Assembly: GCF_002553505.1 (NCBI RefSeq)
Contig: NZ_PDCP01000049.1
Coordinates: forward strand, 1 to 40,925
Direction of reading: 5' to 3'
Length of the DNA stretch: 40,925 nucleotides
Source of the DNA: Mycolicibacterium agri
GTDB lineage: Bacteria; Actinomycetota; Actinomycetes; Mycobacteriales; Mycobacteriaceae
Within the stretch, counting starts at the first letter, position 1; each line of letters opens with the position of its first letter. Below the pieces are notes generated by a model. That model did no database searches. It was not told the origin of the DNA and worked only from the letters and a program-made list of their open reading frames with translations. A program made the position numbers and the translations under genes. This document shows positions 40,323 through 40,925 of the stretch, one piece after another.

Positions 40323-40870
40323 GCCCCTGACCGGGCCACGACGAAGCGGTCGAACGCCGCCTTTGCCACCCACCACAACGCCCCCGCGCAGACAACCGGA
40401 TAGATCACCGCGTACGTCACCTGCCATGGCGCGAGGGCCACCTGATCGAAGGCCTCACCCATGAGCATCAGCGGACCCAGCGTCGGGATGACGTACAGCG
40501 CGGGCTGCGGCCACACGTCCGAGAAGTGAAGCACCGGCGGACCCGACATCACCACCAACCACACGGTCGACGAGATGAACCAGTCACTGACCGAGGTGAA
40601 CGGCATCGATGTGATGAATCCGACCAGCAGCATGACGAGTGTGCCGAGCAGCACCCCGACGATCAGCGGAAGCGGACGATAGGCAATGCCATGCGCCACC
40701 GAAACCACGATCAGCGCGACGAAGAGGGACAGCGCCGACAGCACAACAAGTTTCGCGGCCAGATACTCCGAGAACCGCAGTGGCGTCGAGATGATCGCGC
40801 CGAGTGTGCGTTCCTGCTTCTCGAAGAACACCGAGCCGCCGATGAAGAAGATTCTCAATGACGTTGTCAA
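40319..40870 (-). CDS. ABC-2 type transporter permease, N-terminus missing
   Basis: About 183 residues are readable: a cytoplasmic segment FFEKQERTLGAIISTPLRFS typical of ABC-2 permeases between the first and second membrane helices, then five hydrophobic segments (LVVLSALSLFVALIVVSVAH, IVGVLLGTLVMLLVGFITSM, STVWLVVMSGPPVLHFSDVW, AVIYPVVCAGALWWVAKAAF). The expected N-terminal helix and first cytoplasmic part are absent: upstream of the TTG at 40870 the frame continues to the edge as a non-hydrophobic string (NAPRPRRLPAHNYCCGR). The gene is therefore truncated by an insertion or mis-join at ~40870. Corresponds to Rv2687c. Confidence 0.8.
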   Translation of the reverse strand: MTTSLRIFFIGGSVFFEKQERTLGAIISTPLRFSEYLAAKLVVLSALSLFVALIVVSVAHGIAYRPLPLIVGVLLGTLVMLLVGFITSMPFTSVSDWFISSTVWLVVMSGPPVLHFSDVWPQPALYVIPTLGPLMLMGEAFDQVALAPWQVTYAVIYPVVCAGALWWVAKAAFDRFVVARSGA

Positions 40871-40925
40871 GCGGCCGCAGCAGTAGTTGTGGGCTGGTAG
40901 ACGGCGTGGTCGCGGAGCATTGCCC
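40871..40925. other. Foreign-looking sequence at right edge
   Basis: The last ~55 bases do not continue the permease. On the minus strand they read MLRDHAVYQPTTTAAAA then TGA in a different frame, like the end of an unrelated short gene. The contig stops here, as assemblies often do at repeats, so this may be the edge of an insertion sequence. Confidence 0.35.

Noticed and set aside
1..40925. CRISPR arrays, rRNA genes, complete tRNA genes
   Set aside because: No regularly spaced repeats and no rRNA-like sequence were seen; the only tRNA-like sequence is the 3' fragment at 2193-2215.

Overview
The window is a high-GC actinobacterial contig, almost certainly from a Mycobacteriaceae species (Mycolicibacterium/Mycobacterium type). 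From about 15.7 kb to the right edge the gene order matches, as I recall it, the M. tuberculosis block Rv2667 to Rv2687c: clpC2, an MPT63-like exported protein, a GNAT, zapE, the RibD-like reductase, a hydrolase lipoprotein, aftC, msrB, hemQ-hemY-hemE (antisense), DUF3000, rnd, dxs, a CBS protein, an ArsB/NhaD-type permease and two ABC-2 permeases. Differences from that order are an inserted sigma factor-ogt-PPOX trio, a GGDEF-EAL gene where a methyltransferase is expected, a PhoD-like phosphatase, an nhaA, and no echA15.

Positions 1-2215 are the integrase-proximal end of an integrated element: a partial reading frame running off the left edge, a small excisionase-like gene and a tyrosine integrase, ending at a 23-bp match to the 3' end of a tRNA-Val (GAC). 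In M. tuberculosis the prophage phiRv2 also sits at a tRNA-Val a few genes from clpC2, so this looks like the same hotspot. Just outside the att core is the decayed C-terminus of a second integrase, so the site has been used more than once. The first ~130 bases are homopolymer-rich and look like a poor contig end.

Positions 2216-15104 are accessory DNA between the hotspot and the conserved block. They hold (i) a two-gene unit of a cytoplasmic-looking subtilisin-family protease and an alpha/beta-hydrolase (3023-5863), the best candidate here for an undescribed two-component system. They also hold (ii) a LacI-controlled catabolic cluster (5963-12827): a small frameshifted ORF, a split transketolase, a crotonase with 6-oxocamphor-hydrolase-like residues, an amidohydrolase and an NADP-type beta-hydroxyacid dehydrogenase, with two near-identical palindromic operators (TGTAATCGATTACR) upstream of the two minus-strand units. 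After these come small exported or membrane proteins and an AraC-type regulator.

Positions 15.1-40.9 kb are core mycobacterial functions: ClpC2 with two tandem palindromes over its promoter, alkylation repair, cell-envelope arabinan synthesis (AftC), methionine sulfoxide repair, the coproporphyrin-dependent end of haem synthesis (hemE-hemY-hemQ overlapping operon), RNase D, isoprenoid synthesis (Dxs), a sodium/proton antiporter and transporters. Many promoters carry the motif TANNNT-6 nt-start codon, which predicts leaderless mRNAs. Three genes each carry one single-base frameshift, and both contig ends look abnormal, so some lesions may be sequence errors.
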